In this document: piece after piece, positions 1 to 6,145 of the stretch
Numbering within the stretch: the first letter of the stretch is position 1
How the letters are laid out: the number at the start of each line of letters is the position of its first letter
From: Alphaproteobacteria bacterium
GTDB lineage: Bacteria; Pseudomonadota; Alphaproteobacteria; Rhodospirillales; Rhodospirillaceae
Length of the DNA stretch: 7,930 nt
Direction of reading: 5' to 3'
NCBI GenBank assembly: GCA_015228695.1
Contig: JADGDA010000108.1
Span: 1 to 7,930, forward strand
Notes under the pieces: model-generated
The model's database searches: none
The model's input: the letters and a program-made list of their open reading frames with translations, nothing else
Told to the model about the DNA's origin: nothing
Made by a program: the position numbers and the translations under genes

Positions 1-206
1 ATTTGTTTGGCCAGGGTGGAGGACGCGGCATGGGATGGCTTCACCGTGCCCAGGCCCCGGGCGGAGAACAGCGCGCCGACCTCGTCCATGATGTTGGTGG
101 TCGATGCGGCGGCAAAGACGGTCACCTCCTCCGCCGCGACCGGCCCGGCGAGGCCGAGGGCGAGGGCGAAAATCGCCAGGACCCGGCGAAGACGACGCGA
201 CGGCAT
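1..206 (-). CDS. modA: Molybdate ABC transporter substrate-binding protein ModA, N-terminal fragment
   Basis: This is the periplasmic molybdate-binding lipid-free receptor of the ModABC importer; only the first 68 codons lie in the window and the gene continues past the left edge. Translation of the minus strand from the ATG at 206 gives a signal peptide (Arg-rich start, hydrophobic residues about 9-20, cleavage likely after PVAA, residue 25). The mature start then reads EEVTVFAAASTTNIMDEV, followed by AASSTLAKQ near residues 60-68. These are the two oxyanion-binding serine segments typical of ModA (equivalents of Ser12 and Ser39 of the E. coli protein). The ATG is 13 bases after the selO stop codon, so the two are probably co-transcribed; the ribosome binding site is weak (GAAAG). 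A related tungstate- or sulfate-binding protein is less likely because of the AAAS/SSTLAKQ pairing. Being partial, it cannot be assessed for intactness. Confidence 0.88.
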   Translation of the reverse strand, partial: MPSRRLRRVLAIFALALGLAGPVAAEEVTVFAAASTTNIMDEVGALFSARGLGTVKPSHAASSTLAKQ

Positions 207-219
207 GGGCGAGACTTTC

Positions 220-1716
220 TCATGTGCCGCAGAACGTGTAGAAGACCCGTTGCTCGGGGCGCGGCGGGTCCGAGAAGACATCCTCCACGCCCTGGTCATC
301 ATAGGGGGCGCGCAAGGCGGCGGCAAGGTCCTCGAAGGGGCCGAAGTCGTCGTCCCCCATGGCCGCGTCCAGGGCGTGCTCGACCAGATGATTGCGGGGG
401 ATGCGGGCCGGGTTGGCCGTCTCCATGGCGTTCCGGCGCGTCCGTCCATATCGGGCCACGGGGTCGGGCTCGTCGGCCAGCCGCCGCCGCCAGCGCGCGG
501 CCCATCGGTCGTAGGCCGGGGGATCGGCGAACAACCGCCTCACTCCGGCGTCGGCGTCCGGGTCCTCCGCCGCCCTGCCCAGGCGGTGGAAGGTCAGGGT
601 GAAGTCGGCCTGGTTCGCGGCCATCGTTTCCAGAAGATCGTCCGCCAGAGCGGCGTCCTCCGGGTGCTCGGTGAACAGGCCGAGCTTGCGCCGGTGCCCC
701 GCGAGCAGGGTTTGGGAAAATCGGGGCAGGAAGTCCCCCAGGGCGTCCCGCGCCCAGGCCAGGGCCGTTTCCGGTTCCTCGGACAACAGGGGCAGCAGGG
801 TCTCGGCGAGGCGGGCCAGATTCCAGATGGCGATCCGGGGCTGATTTCCGAATGCGTAACGCCCCTGATGGTCGATGGAGCTGAACACCGTGCCGGGGTG
901 GTAGGCGTCCAGGAAGGCGCAGGGGCCGTAGTCGATGGTTTCTCCGGCAATGGAGGTGTTGTCCGTGTTCATCACGCCGTGGATGAACCCCACCAGCATC
1001 CACCGCGCCACCAGATCCGCCTGCCGCAGAACCACCCGTTCGAACAGGGCCCGATAGGGTTGTTCGGCGGAGGCGGCGTCCGGGTAGTGGCGGGCGATGA
1101 CGTGATCGGCCAGAAGGCGCACCCCCTCGATATCGCCGCGCGCGGCAAAGAACTGGAACGTACCGACCCGGATGTGGCTCGACGCGACCCGGGTGAGAAC
1201 GGCTCCCGGCAGAACCGTCTCGCGGACGACCGGTTCCCCCGTCGTCACCACGGCGAGGGAGCGGGTGGTGGGAATTCCGAGGGCGGCCATCGCTTCGCTG
1301 ATCAGGTATTCGCGCAGCACCGGGCCCAGGGCCGCGCGGCCGTCGCCGTTGCGCGAGAAGGGCGTCGGCCCGGAGCCCTTGAGCTGGATATCGCGGCGGT
1401 TGCCGGTCCGGTCGACGACCTCGCCCAGGAGAATGGCGCGGCCGTCGCCGAGACTGGGAACGAAGTTTCCGAACTGATGACCGGAATAAGCCTGGGCAAG
1501 GGGCTCGGAGCCCGGGGCAAGGCGGTTTCCGGCCAGAATCTCGACCCCCACGGGCGAAGCCAGGGTCTCGGGATCGAGCCCCAGTTCCAGGGCGAGGGGA
1601 TGGTTGAGGCGGGCCAGACGCGGCCTCGCGACCGGCGTGGGGCCGAGGCGGGCGTAGAAGCGTTCCGGCAACCGGGCATAGCTGTTGTCGAAGGGGAAGG
1701 ACACATCCACCGTCAT
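220..1716 (-). CDS. selO: Protein adenylyltransferase SelO (YdiU/UPF0061 family)
   Basis: SelO is a pseudokinase-fold enzyme that transfers AMP from ATP to hydroxyl side chains of proteins and is linked to redox stress in bacteria and mitochondria. The 498-residue product is full length for the family. Visible landmarks are AYSGHQFG (76-83), QLKGSGPTPFSR with Lys113, REYLISEAM with Glu136, TRVASSHIRVGTFQ with Arg176 and Arg183, HGVMNTDN with Asp252 and Asn253, and DYGP with Asp262. These match the ATP- and metal-binding residues reported for Pseudomonas SelO. The C-terminus is FYTFCGT, with Cys at the third position from the end, where animal SelO carries selenocysteine. The ATG at 1716 is chosen because GAGG lies just upstream and homology begins there; the same frame is open far upstream but only as antisense-style shadow of the preceding gene. 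It follows the glycosyltransferase by 77 bp and precedes modA by 13 bp. Identification is secure; the substrate proteins are unknown. Confidence 0.97.
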   Translation of the reverse strand: MTVDVSFPFDNSYARLPERFYARLGPTPVARPRLARLNHPLALELGLDPETLASPVGVEILAGNRLAPGSEPLAQAYSGHQFGNFVPSLGDGRAILLGEVVDRTGNRRDIQLKGSGPTPFSRNGDGRAALGPVLREYLISEAMAALGIPTTRSLAVVTTGEPVVRETVLPGAVLTRVASSHIRVGTFQFFAARGDIEGVRLLADHVIARHYPDAASAEQPYRALFERVVLRQADLVARWMLVGFIHGVMNTDNTSIAGETIDYGPCAFLDAYHPGTVFSSIDHQGRYAFGNQPRIAIWNLARLAETLLPLLSEEPETALAWARDALGDFLPRFSQTLLAGHRRKLGLFTEHPEDAALADDLLETMAANQADFTLTFHRLGRAAEDPDADAGVRRLFADPPAYDRWAARWRRRLADEPDPVARYGRTRRNAMETANPARIPRNHLVEHALDAAMGDDDFGPFEDLAAALRAPYDDQGVEDVFSDPPRPEQRVFYTFCGT

Positions 1717-1771
1717 GTCGCCTCGCGGCTCTTCACGCGACCGTCTCCCCACCATCTTGGTCGCCGGAGGT

Positions 1772-1803
1772 CCCGGATCAAGAGGGGCCCGGATCAAGAG
1801 GGG
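1772..1803. repeat. Perfect 16-bp tandem duplication over the glycosyltransferase stop codon
   Basis: The unit CCCGGATCAAGAGGGG occurs at 1772-1787 and again at 1788-1803 with no mismatch. Read on the minus strand the right-hand copy supplies the last codons and the TGA of the glycosyltransferase, and the left-hand copy repeats the same sequence in the 77-bp gap before selO. It looks like a recent slippage duplication; no function is evident. Confidence 0.9.
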
Positions 1804-2798
1804 GTAGAACAGGCTTTGTCCACGGCGGCGGCGGCGGCGTCCACCGGAATGAGGGCCATGTCGCCGCCGCCCCAGGTCTGGGCCGTGAGCACGGTCAGTT
1901 TCCGCGAGAGGGGGCTGAACTTTTTCGGACTGGTGGGGCCGAACAGGGAAACGAGGGCCGTGTCGGCCGAGGCCATCATGTGGCCCAGTCCTGAATCGTT
2001 GCACACCGCCGCGCGCAGGCAGCGGCCGAGGGCGATGGTGAACAGGGGCGAGCCCTTGAACCTGTCGGCGACACCGGGGGCCTGGAGCGGGAACAGGGCC
2101 GTGGGCACCTCCACCCGCAACCATTCCTCCCATTCCCTTTCCTGGGGGCCGATCAGGAACACCGGGGTCCGCCCGCGCTCTTCCTGAATGCGCGCCAGGG
2201 CGATGAACTTCTCGACCGGCCAACACTTGTGACGCCCCCCCGCGCCGGGCGCCAGCCCCACGAAAGCGGGGCCGGGGGGCAGCAATTCCCCCGCTCCCCG
2301 CGAAAAGGCCGGGTCCATGTCCACGGAAATGGTCTCCGGCGTCGGCTCCGGGCGCCCGAGGGCCAGTTCGACGAGGTCCAGCATCCGGCGGACCATGTGG
2401 CTCGGGGAGCGATAGCCCCGGCGGGGGCGGCGGTCCGACAGCAGGAAGGCGGCCGTGCCCGAAATGAACAGCCGGTGGGGAATCCGTTTCAGGACCAGGG
2501 TGGTGAGCAGGGTCTTCTGGGTGTCGATGATCAGGTCGAAGGCCCGTCCGCCCATGGGCCGCCGCAGCAGTTCGGACGCGGAACGGCCCAGGTCGGCGCG
2601 CTCGATCACCTCGTCGATCAGGCCGTTCGCGGCGGGTTGCATGACGTTGGCGAAAACGCTGGTGTCCTGGCCCGCGACCCAGGTGACGCGGGCGTCGGGG
2701 AAACCGCTCCGCAGGGCGCGCAGAAAGGGAAGTTTCATGAGCGCATCGCCGACGAGATCGACGCCGACGTAGACCAGAATCGATTGGATGGACGCCAT
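1794..2798 (-). CDS. Glycosyltransferase family 9 (ADP-heptose:LPS heptosyltransferase-like)
   Basis: This is a cytoplasmic GT-B fold glycosyltransferase of the heptosyltransferase family, which adds heptose or a related sugar from a nucleotide donor to lipopolysaccharide core or another surface glycan. The 334-residue product has the family layout. An N-terminal segment VGDALMKLPFLRALRSGFPDA (about 16-36) corresponds to the GD-x-L-x-x-x-P-x-x-x-x-L motif with its acceptor-site Asp. The C-terminal donor domain has LAPGAGGRHKCWPVEKF (182-198, the K-x-WP motif), VFLIGP (213-218), and CNDSGLGHMMASADTALVSLFGPTSPKKF (266-294, the D-S-G-x-x-H-x-x-x-A and FGPT-x-P motifs). The ATG at 2798 follows AAGG closely and is where homology begins; the longer upstream extension is unsupported. 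It is the first gene of the leftward unit with selO and modA. The exact acceptor cannot be read from sequence, so no symbol is given. Confidence 0.92.
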   Translation of the reverse strand: MASIQSILVYVGVDLVGDALMKLPFLRALRSGFPDARVTWVAGQDTSVFANVMQPAANGLIDEVIERADLGRSASELLRRPMGGRAFDLIIDTQKTLLTTLVLKRIPHRLFISGTAAFLLSDRRPRRGYRSPSHMVRRMLDLVELALGRPEPTPETISVDMDPAFSRGAGELLPPGPAFVGLAPGAGGRHKCWPVEKFIALARIQEERGRTPVFLIGPQEREWEEWLRVEVPTALFPLQAPGVADRFKGSPLFTIALGRCLRAAVCNDSGLGHMMASADTALVSLFGPTSPKKFSPLSRKLTVLTAQTWGGGDMALIPVDAAAAAVDKACSTPS

Positions 2799-2930
2799 TG
2801 ACCTTATCCCATGGCCGGGGGAGGGGGCTGGGGTGTCCCCTATCACGTCTTCCCCTGGTCCCCAAGAGGATTTCGGCCCACCTGTCCCGACCTGTACTCC
2901 CCTCTTGAACGGCAAGTCACGGTGGCATAA

Positions 2931-2963
2931 CCTCCCGGCCCAAGGAACGCCGGAGCCGGGAGG
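2931..2963. repeat. Inverted repeat in the divergent intergenic region before the dihaem cytochrome
   Basis: CCTCCCGGC (2931-2939) and GCCGGGAGG (2955-2963) form a perfect 9-bp stem with a 15-base loop, in the 210-bp region between the divergent glycosyltransferase and cytochrome genes. It may lie in the cytochrome 5' leader or act as an operator. I found no convincing FNR box or GG-N10-GC promoter here; a TTGAAC (2905-2910) with TAACCT (2928-2933) at 17 bp is only a weak -35/-10 guess. Confidence 0.4.
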
Positions 2964-3008
2964 CTCGCGTGGGCGTGGGGGTTGTCTTCGGAGAGAGGGA
3001 GTTTTTCG

Positions 3009-3719
3009 ATGCGGTTCGGCATGTGGATGCGGATGTTGACGGCGGGCGCCGTCGTGGCTGGTTTCGCCGTCGCCTCGGCGGCCTCGGCGGTTGCGGACGA
3101 TGAGGCGTCCATCGTGCGCGGGGGGCGGCTCTACGACAAGTGGTGGGCCGAGAACAAGGCGGAAAAGCCCGTCGGGACCCATCCGTCCTATCAGGGCAAG
3201 GATCAGAAGGACGACGTGACTTGGCGTTGCAAGGAATGCCATGGCTGGGATCTGAAGGGCAAGGACGGGGCCTATGGCTCCGGCAAGCACTTCTCGGGCG
3301 TGAAGGGTGTGACCGAGTCCGCGGGCAAGGATTCCGCCGCCATCGCCGCCATCATCCGTGACAAGACCCACGGATACACCGCCGCCATGCTGTCCGACGC
3401 GAACGTCGCCGACCTCGCCAACTTCATTTCCAAGGGCCAGGTCGACATGAGCGATTACATCAATCCCGCGTCGATGAAGTCCAAGGGTGATGCCGCCAAG
3501 GGCAAGGTGTATTTCGAGACGATCTGCGTCGGCTGCCACGGCACGGACGGCAAGAAGATCGCGGACGCGGAAGCGCTCGGCGCCGCCGCCGGCAATGGGG
3601 TCGAGATGCTGCACAAGGTGCTCTACGGTCAGCCGAAGGCCGCGATGCCGGCGCTCTTCGCGCTCGACCACAACATCGCGGCGGACCTCGTCGCTCACTT
3701 GCAGACGTTGCCGAAGTAA
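3009..3719 (+). CDS. Secreted dihaem c-type cytochrome
   Basis: This encodes a 236-residue periplasmic electron carrier with two covalently bound haems. A signal peptide occupies about residues 1-29 with an AVA cleavage site before DDE. Haem-binding motifs are CKECH (74-78) and CVGCH (173-177). Met127 (TAAMLSD) and Met213 (KAAMPAL) lie where class I cytochrome c domains usually place the distal ligand, so the protein reads as two tandem cytochrome c domains of about 80 residues each. The segment GGRLYDKWW (38-46) ahead of the first haem and TWRCKECHGWDLKGKDGAYG around it are distinctive. The ATG at 3009 is preferred over an in-frame TTG at 2982 because GAGGGAG lies 7 bases before it and the signal peptide starts there. 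A strong terminator follows directly, and a NapC-type quinol dehydrogenase comes next, which suggests it receives electrons from the quinol pool. The terminal acceptor is not visible. Confidence 0.93.
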   Translation: MRFGMWMRMLTAGAVVAGFAVASAASAVADDEASIVRGGRLYDKWWAENKAEKPVGTHPSYQGKDQKDDVTWRCKECHGWDLKGKDGAYGSGKHFSGVKGVTESAGKDSAAIAAIIRDKTHGYTAAMLSDANVADLANFISKGQVDMSDYINPASMKSKGDAAKGKVYFETICVGCHGTDGKKIADAEALGAAAGNGVEMLHKVLYGQPKAAMPALFALDHNIAADLVAHLQTLPK

Positions 3720-3736
3720 ACGGAGCCGCCGATCGG

Positions 3737-3779
3737 ACGCCGCCGGAATCGTTTCGACCTTCCGGCGGCGTTCTTTTTT
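3737..3779 (+). terminator. Intrinsic terminator after the dihaem cytochrome gene
   Basis: ACGCCGCCGGAA (3737-3748) pairs with TTCCGGCGGCGT (3760-3771) as a 12-bp GC-rich stem with an 11-base loop, followed at once by a T-rich run through 3779. This is a textbook Rho-independent terminator, 17 bases after the cytochrome stop. The next gene starts only 14 bases beyond the T run, so that gene depends on read-through or on a promoter inside this sequence. Confidence 0.92.
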
Positions 3780-3793
3780 GGAAGTAGGGAAGA

Positions 3794-4363
3794 GTGACAC
3801 CCAAGGCATCCTGGTTCCGGCGTATCCGGCAGCCTTCCGTGCGTTATCCGGCGGCCATCCTGTTCCTGGCCGGGGGGATCGTCGCGCTGGGGGCGTGGCT
3901 TGGCTTCGAGCGCATCATGGATCGGACCAGCACGATGGAGTTCTGCATCTCGTGCCACGAGATGGAGACGACCGTCTATCGGGAGTATCAGGACAGCGCC
4001 CACGCCCATAACCCCTCCGGTGTGCGCGCGACCTGCCCGGATTGCCATGTTCCCAGGGAGTTCGGACCCAAGGTGCTCCGCAAGGTCCTGGCCGTGGCCG
4101 ACCTGTACCACACGGCCATCGGCACCGTTGATACCCGGGAAAAATTCGAGGCCAAACGCGAGGAACTGGCGGAGCGTGTCTGGGCGTACATGCGCTCGAA
4201 CGATTCCCGCGAATGCCGGACCTGCCACGCCTTTGCCACGATGAAAGTCGCGGATCAGCGGCCCCGCGCCCAGGAGGAGCACGCCGAGGGCGTCCGGAGC
4301 GGCAAGACCTGCATCGACTGCCACCGGGGCGTCACCCACCGGTTGCCTCCACGCGACGACTGA
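3794..4363 (+). CDS. NapC/NirT-family membrane-anchored tetrahaem quinol dehydrogenase
   Basis: Proteins of this family take electrons from membrane quinol and pass them to periplasmic reductases or cytochromes. The 189-residue product is complete. It has a single N-terminal transmembrane anchor (about 18-38), then a periplasmic domain with four haem motifs: CISCH (51-55), CPDCH (81-85), CRTCH (141-145) and CIDCH (173-177). The first is extended to CISCHEM; in NrfH the corresponding Met ligates haem 1. Other family landmarks are NPSGVRATCPDCHVP (73-87), SRECRTCH and the terminal CIDCHRGVTHRLP. The start is a GTG at 3794 with AGGGA or GGAAG upstream. It is separated from the dihaem cytochrome by a terminator. 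Without a napA, nrfA, nirS or torA neighbour the subtype (NapC, NirT, NrfH, CymA or DorC/TorC-like) cannot be fixed, so no symbol is given. Confidence 0.95.
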   Translation: MTPKASWFRRIRQPSVRYPAAILFLAGGIVALGAWLGFERIMDRTSTMEFCISCHEMETTVYREYQDSAHAHNPSGVRATCPDCHVPREFGPKVLRKVLAVADLYHTAIGTVDTREKFEAKREELAERVWAYMRSNDSRECRTCHAFATMKVADQRPRAQEEHAEGVRSGKTCIDCHRGVTHRLPPRDD

Positions 4364-4366
4364 TAT

Positions 4367-4391
4367 CCCCGGTCATTAAGAATGACCGGGG
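4367..4391. repeat. Perfect 11-bp hairpin just after the NapC-like gene
   Basis: CCCCGGTCATT (4367-4377) and AATGACCGGGG (4381-4391) form a perfect stem with the 3-base loop AAG, three bases past the stop codon. There is no T run behind it, so it is either a weak or Rho-assisted terminator, an mRNA 3'-end stabiliser, or a repeat element. Its GGTCATT/AATGACC core recurs in the hairpin at 4494-4518. Confidence 0.8.
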
Positions 4392-4414
4392 GCGGTTCCC
4401 TCAGTCGCCGGGCG

Positions 4415-4468
4415 GCCTCCGGCCTTGGCTTTCGGCGTGTCGTGCCGGAGGCACGCCTCCGGCATGAC
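4415..4468. repeat. REP-like palindromic cluster built on GCCTCCGGC
   Basis: GTCGTGCCGGAGG (4439-4451) pairs with CCTCCGGCATGAC (4456-4468) around a 4-base loop, 13 bp with one G-T. The 9-mer GCCTCCGGC appears at 4415-4423 and 4455-4463 and inverted at 4444-4452. This is the pattern of repetitive extragenic palindromes, but membership in a dispersed family cannot be shown from one locus. Confidence 0.65.
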
Positions 4469-4493
4469 GGCGCCGGCCCGCAGTCGCGGGCTC

Positions 4494-4518
4494 CAGCGGC
4501 CATTGGAAATGACCGCTG
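4494..4518. repeat. 11-bp hairpin related to the one at 4367-4391
   Basis: CAGCGGCCATT (4494-4504) faces AATGACCGCTG (4508-4518) across a 3-base loop. The single mismatch is a G-U wobble if transcribed from the minus strand. The inner part, the 3-base loop size and a nearby CTGATAT string are shared with the hairpin at 4367-4391, suggesting two copies of one element. Confidence 0.65.
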
Positions 4519-4544
4519 ATATGACGCGGCACCCCTCGATGTGG

Positions 4545-4564
4545 TGCAATTTGCAACGTTGTAA
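4545..4564. promoter_or_regulatory. Candidate activator-binding palindrome upstream of the permease operon
   Basis: TGCAATTTGCAA (4545-4556) contains the perfect odd palindrome TGCAA-T-TTGCA. It runs into a second imperfect palindrome, TTGCAACGTTGTAA (4551-4564). The same 12-mer occurs at 6819-6830 beside the sigma-54 activator gene. Inferred to be an upstream activating sequence for that regulator; it lies 154 bp before the TauE/SafE ATG. Confidence 0.55.
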
Positions 4565-4606
4565 TGCGCCACTTCATATTACATAACGCACCACACTGGA
4601 TTCTCG

Positions 4607-4623
4607 CGGAAACGAGGGTTGCT
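4607..4623 (+). promoter_or_regulatory. Weak candidate sigma-54-like promoter for the permease operon
   Basis: CGGAAACGAGGGTTGCT has a good -12 part (TTGCT) and a GG, but the GG-to-GC spacing is 11 bases instead of 10. The distance from the TGCAATTTGCAA centre to the -12 GC is about 71 bp, close to the 74 bp seen at the better promoter at 6748-6764. The one-base spacing error makes this doubtful; a sigma-70-type promoter cannot be excluded. Confidence 0.2.
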
Positions 4624-4698
4624 CCGTGACCGGCTCTGGCTGGTCATGCGGGGCCTTCGTCTGCGCGGGTGATCGCATCGGAATAGGGGTGGTGCGTC

Positions 4699-5685
4699 AT
4701 GTCTGTACGGGGACGTTGGTTGTTGTTCTGTGCCCTTTTGGCGATTGGGGCGCTGGTGGGGGAGACGGCCTGGGCGACGGAGGCCGTCGCGTCCAAGGCG
4801 GTCGTGTCCGAGGCTGCGGCGGTGGCCGTGCCCGAGGCTGCGGGGATGCCGTGGTGGGCGTGGCCGGTGATCCTGTTCGTCGTGACGTTCGGGCTGGGCA
4901 TCGTCGCGGTTCTCGGCGGGGTTGGGGGCGGCGTCCTGTTCGTGCCCATCGTCGGCGGGTTCTTTCCCTTCCATCTGGACTTCGTCCGTAGCGCCGGTCT
5001 GCTGGTCGCCCTGTCCGGGGCGCTGGCCGCCGGTCCCGCCCTGCTGAAGAAGGGGATGGCCGATCTGCGCCTCGCCCTGCCGGTGGCGTTGATCGCATCC
5101 TCGGCGGCCATTGTCGGGGCCATGATCGGGCTGGCGCTGCCGACCAACGTCATCCAGATCTCCCTTGGGGTCACCATCCTGGGCATCGTCGTCATCATGC
5201 TGAAGGCGAAGAAGTCCGAATACCCCGACGTCAAGGAAGCGGACGCGCTTTCTTCCGCGCTGCGCATCAGCGGGATCTATTACGAGCCGACCATCAACCG
5301 GAACGTCGACTGGAAGATTCACCACACCGCGACCGGGCTGTTCCTGTTCATCGGAATCGGCATCATGGCCGGGATGTTCGGGCTGGGGGCCGGCTGGGCC
5401 AACGTCCCGGTGCTGAACCTGCTGATGGGAGCGCCGCTCAAGCTGTCGGTGGCCACCAGCAAGTTTCTCCTGTCCATCACCGACACCTCGGCGGCCTGGG
5501 TCTACATCAATCAGGGGGCCGTTCTGGCCATGATCGTGGTGCCGTCGATCATCGGCATCATGCTGGGGTCGATGGTGGGCGTGCGCTTGCTGGCCGTGAC
5601 CAAGGCCGCGGTCGTGCGCAAGGTGGTCATCATCATGCTGCTGTTCGCCGGCGCGCGCGCGCTGGCCAAGGGCTTCGGAATCTGA
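4699..5685 (+). CDS. TauE/SafE (TSUP) family membrane permease
   Basis: Members of this family are polytopic inner-membrane carriers, several of which export sulfite, sulfoacetate or related organosulfur anions; the substrate here is not known. The 328-residue product has the duplicated family architecture. The first half carries GGVGGGVLFVPIVGG (73-87) and the second half GLGAGWANVPVLN (228-240), each followed by further hydrophobic helices. The halves are joined by a hydrophilic loop of about 40 residues (171-210) containing YYEPTINRNVDW, typical of the longer TSUP subgroup. An N-terminal signal-like segment (1-26, ending AWA) and an Ala/Val/Glu-rich stretch (27-50) precede the first core helix, making it longer than the usual 250-residue members. 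It opens a unit with a small membrane protein (13-bp gap) and a Usp gene. The upstream region carries a candidate site for the activator at 6937-7930. Confidence 0.93.
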   Translation: MSVRGRWLLFCALLAIGALVGETAWATEAVASKAVVSEAAAVAVPEAAGMPWWAWPVILFVVTFGLGIVAVLGGVGGGVLFVPIVGGFFPFHLDFVRSAGLLVALSGALAAGPALLKKGMADLRLALPVALIASSAAIVGAMIGLALPTNVIQISLGVTILGIVVIMLKAKKSEYPDVKEADALSSALRISGIYYEPTINRNVDWKIHHTATGLFLFIGIGIMAGMFGLGAGWANVPVLNLLMGAPLKLSVATSKFLLSITDTSAAWVYINQGAVLAMIVVPSIIGIMLGSMVGVRLLAVTKAAVVRKVVIIMLLFAGARALAKGFGI

Positions 5686-5698
5686 GGGGGGGCGAACG

Positions 5699-6145
5699 AT
5701 GACCAACGAGAAAGACGATTCCGGCGTCCACACGTCGAAGCCGAAAGCGACGGACGAGCAGATCATCTACGCCAACCTGCTCGACTGGGGGATGAAGGCC
5801 GGGCTGGCCGCGCTGGTGGTCACCTTTTCAATTTACGTCTTCGGGCTTTTGCCTCCCCATATTCCCCTGGATCAGGTTTCGCTCTACTGGGGCATGGGAA
5901 CCCACGAGTTTCTGCAAAAGGCGGCCGTCGAGCCCGGGTGGGCATGGACATCGAAGCTGGGTAACGGCGATTTCCTGAACTACGTCGGGATCGCCTTTCT
6001 GGCGGGGATCACCATTCTCTGCTATCTGCCGCTCATCCCGATGTTTCTGAAGAAGAAGGATGTCGTCTACGCCCTCATCGCGATCGTCGAGGTGTTGGTG
6101 CTCGCGTTGGCCGCGTCGGGAATCCTGCATGTCGGCGGCCACTGA
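5699..6145 (+). CDS. Small integral membrane protein, DUF1634-like, partner of the TSUP permease
   Basis: The 148-residue product has a hydrophilic N-terminus of about 30 residues and three hydrophobic segments (about 33-51, 93-115 and 121-143). The end of the second and start of the third, ILCYLPLIPMFLKKKDVVYALIAIVEVLVL, follows the pattern of DUF1634 proteins (hydrophobic helix, Pro, short basic turn with Asp, aliphatic helix), which are often encoded beside TauE/SafE permeases. The family assignment is from memory of the pattern and is moderate. The ribosome binding site (a run of G after GA) is 6 bases before the ATG, and the following gene starts inside its last codons. Its role is unknown; an accessory subunit of the permease is the natural inference. 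Confidence 0.85.
   Translation: MTNEKDDSGVHTSKPKATDEQIIYANLLDWGMKAGLAALVVTFSIYVFGLLPPHIPLDQVSLYWGMGTHEFLQKAAVEPGWAWTSKLGNGDFLNYVGIAFLAGITILCYLPLIPMFLKKKDVVYALIAIVEVLVLALAASGILHVGGH

Larger units (their letters stand above)
4364..4698. other. 335-bp gene-free region with palindromes and a candidate activator site
   Basis: No credible coding frame was found on either strand. The left half (4367-4518) is packed with hairpin-forming palindromes, and the right half is relatively AT-rich from 4540 to 4600 and carries the TGCAATTTGCAA site. The 3' end supplies the ribosome binding site (AGGGG, about 10 bases before the ATG) of the TauE/SafE gene. The individual elements are listed separately. Confidence 0.75.

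Noticed and set aside
7..2187. 726-codon open frame on the plus strand, antisense to selO and the glycosyltransferase
   Set aside because: It is a shadow of GC-rich genes on the other strand. The product is Gly/Arg/Gln-rich with no domain, while the opposite strand encodes clear SelO and GT9 proteins.
1717..2865. N-terminal extension of the selO frame upstream of 1716
   Set aside because: It is Arg/Pro/Gly-rich with no homology and overlaps the real glycosyltransferase in another frame. SelO homology starts at the chosen ATG.
4579..5766. 395-codon open frame on the minus strand, antisense to the TauE/SafE gene
   Set aside because: The product is a low-complexity His/Asp/Arg/Gln-rich sequence, the usual mirror of a hydrophobic membrane protein.
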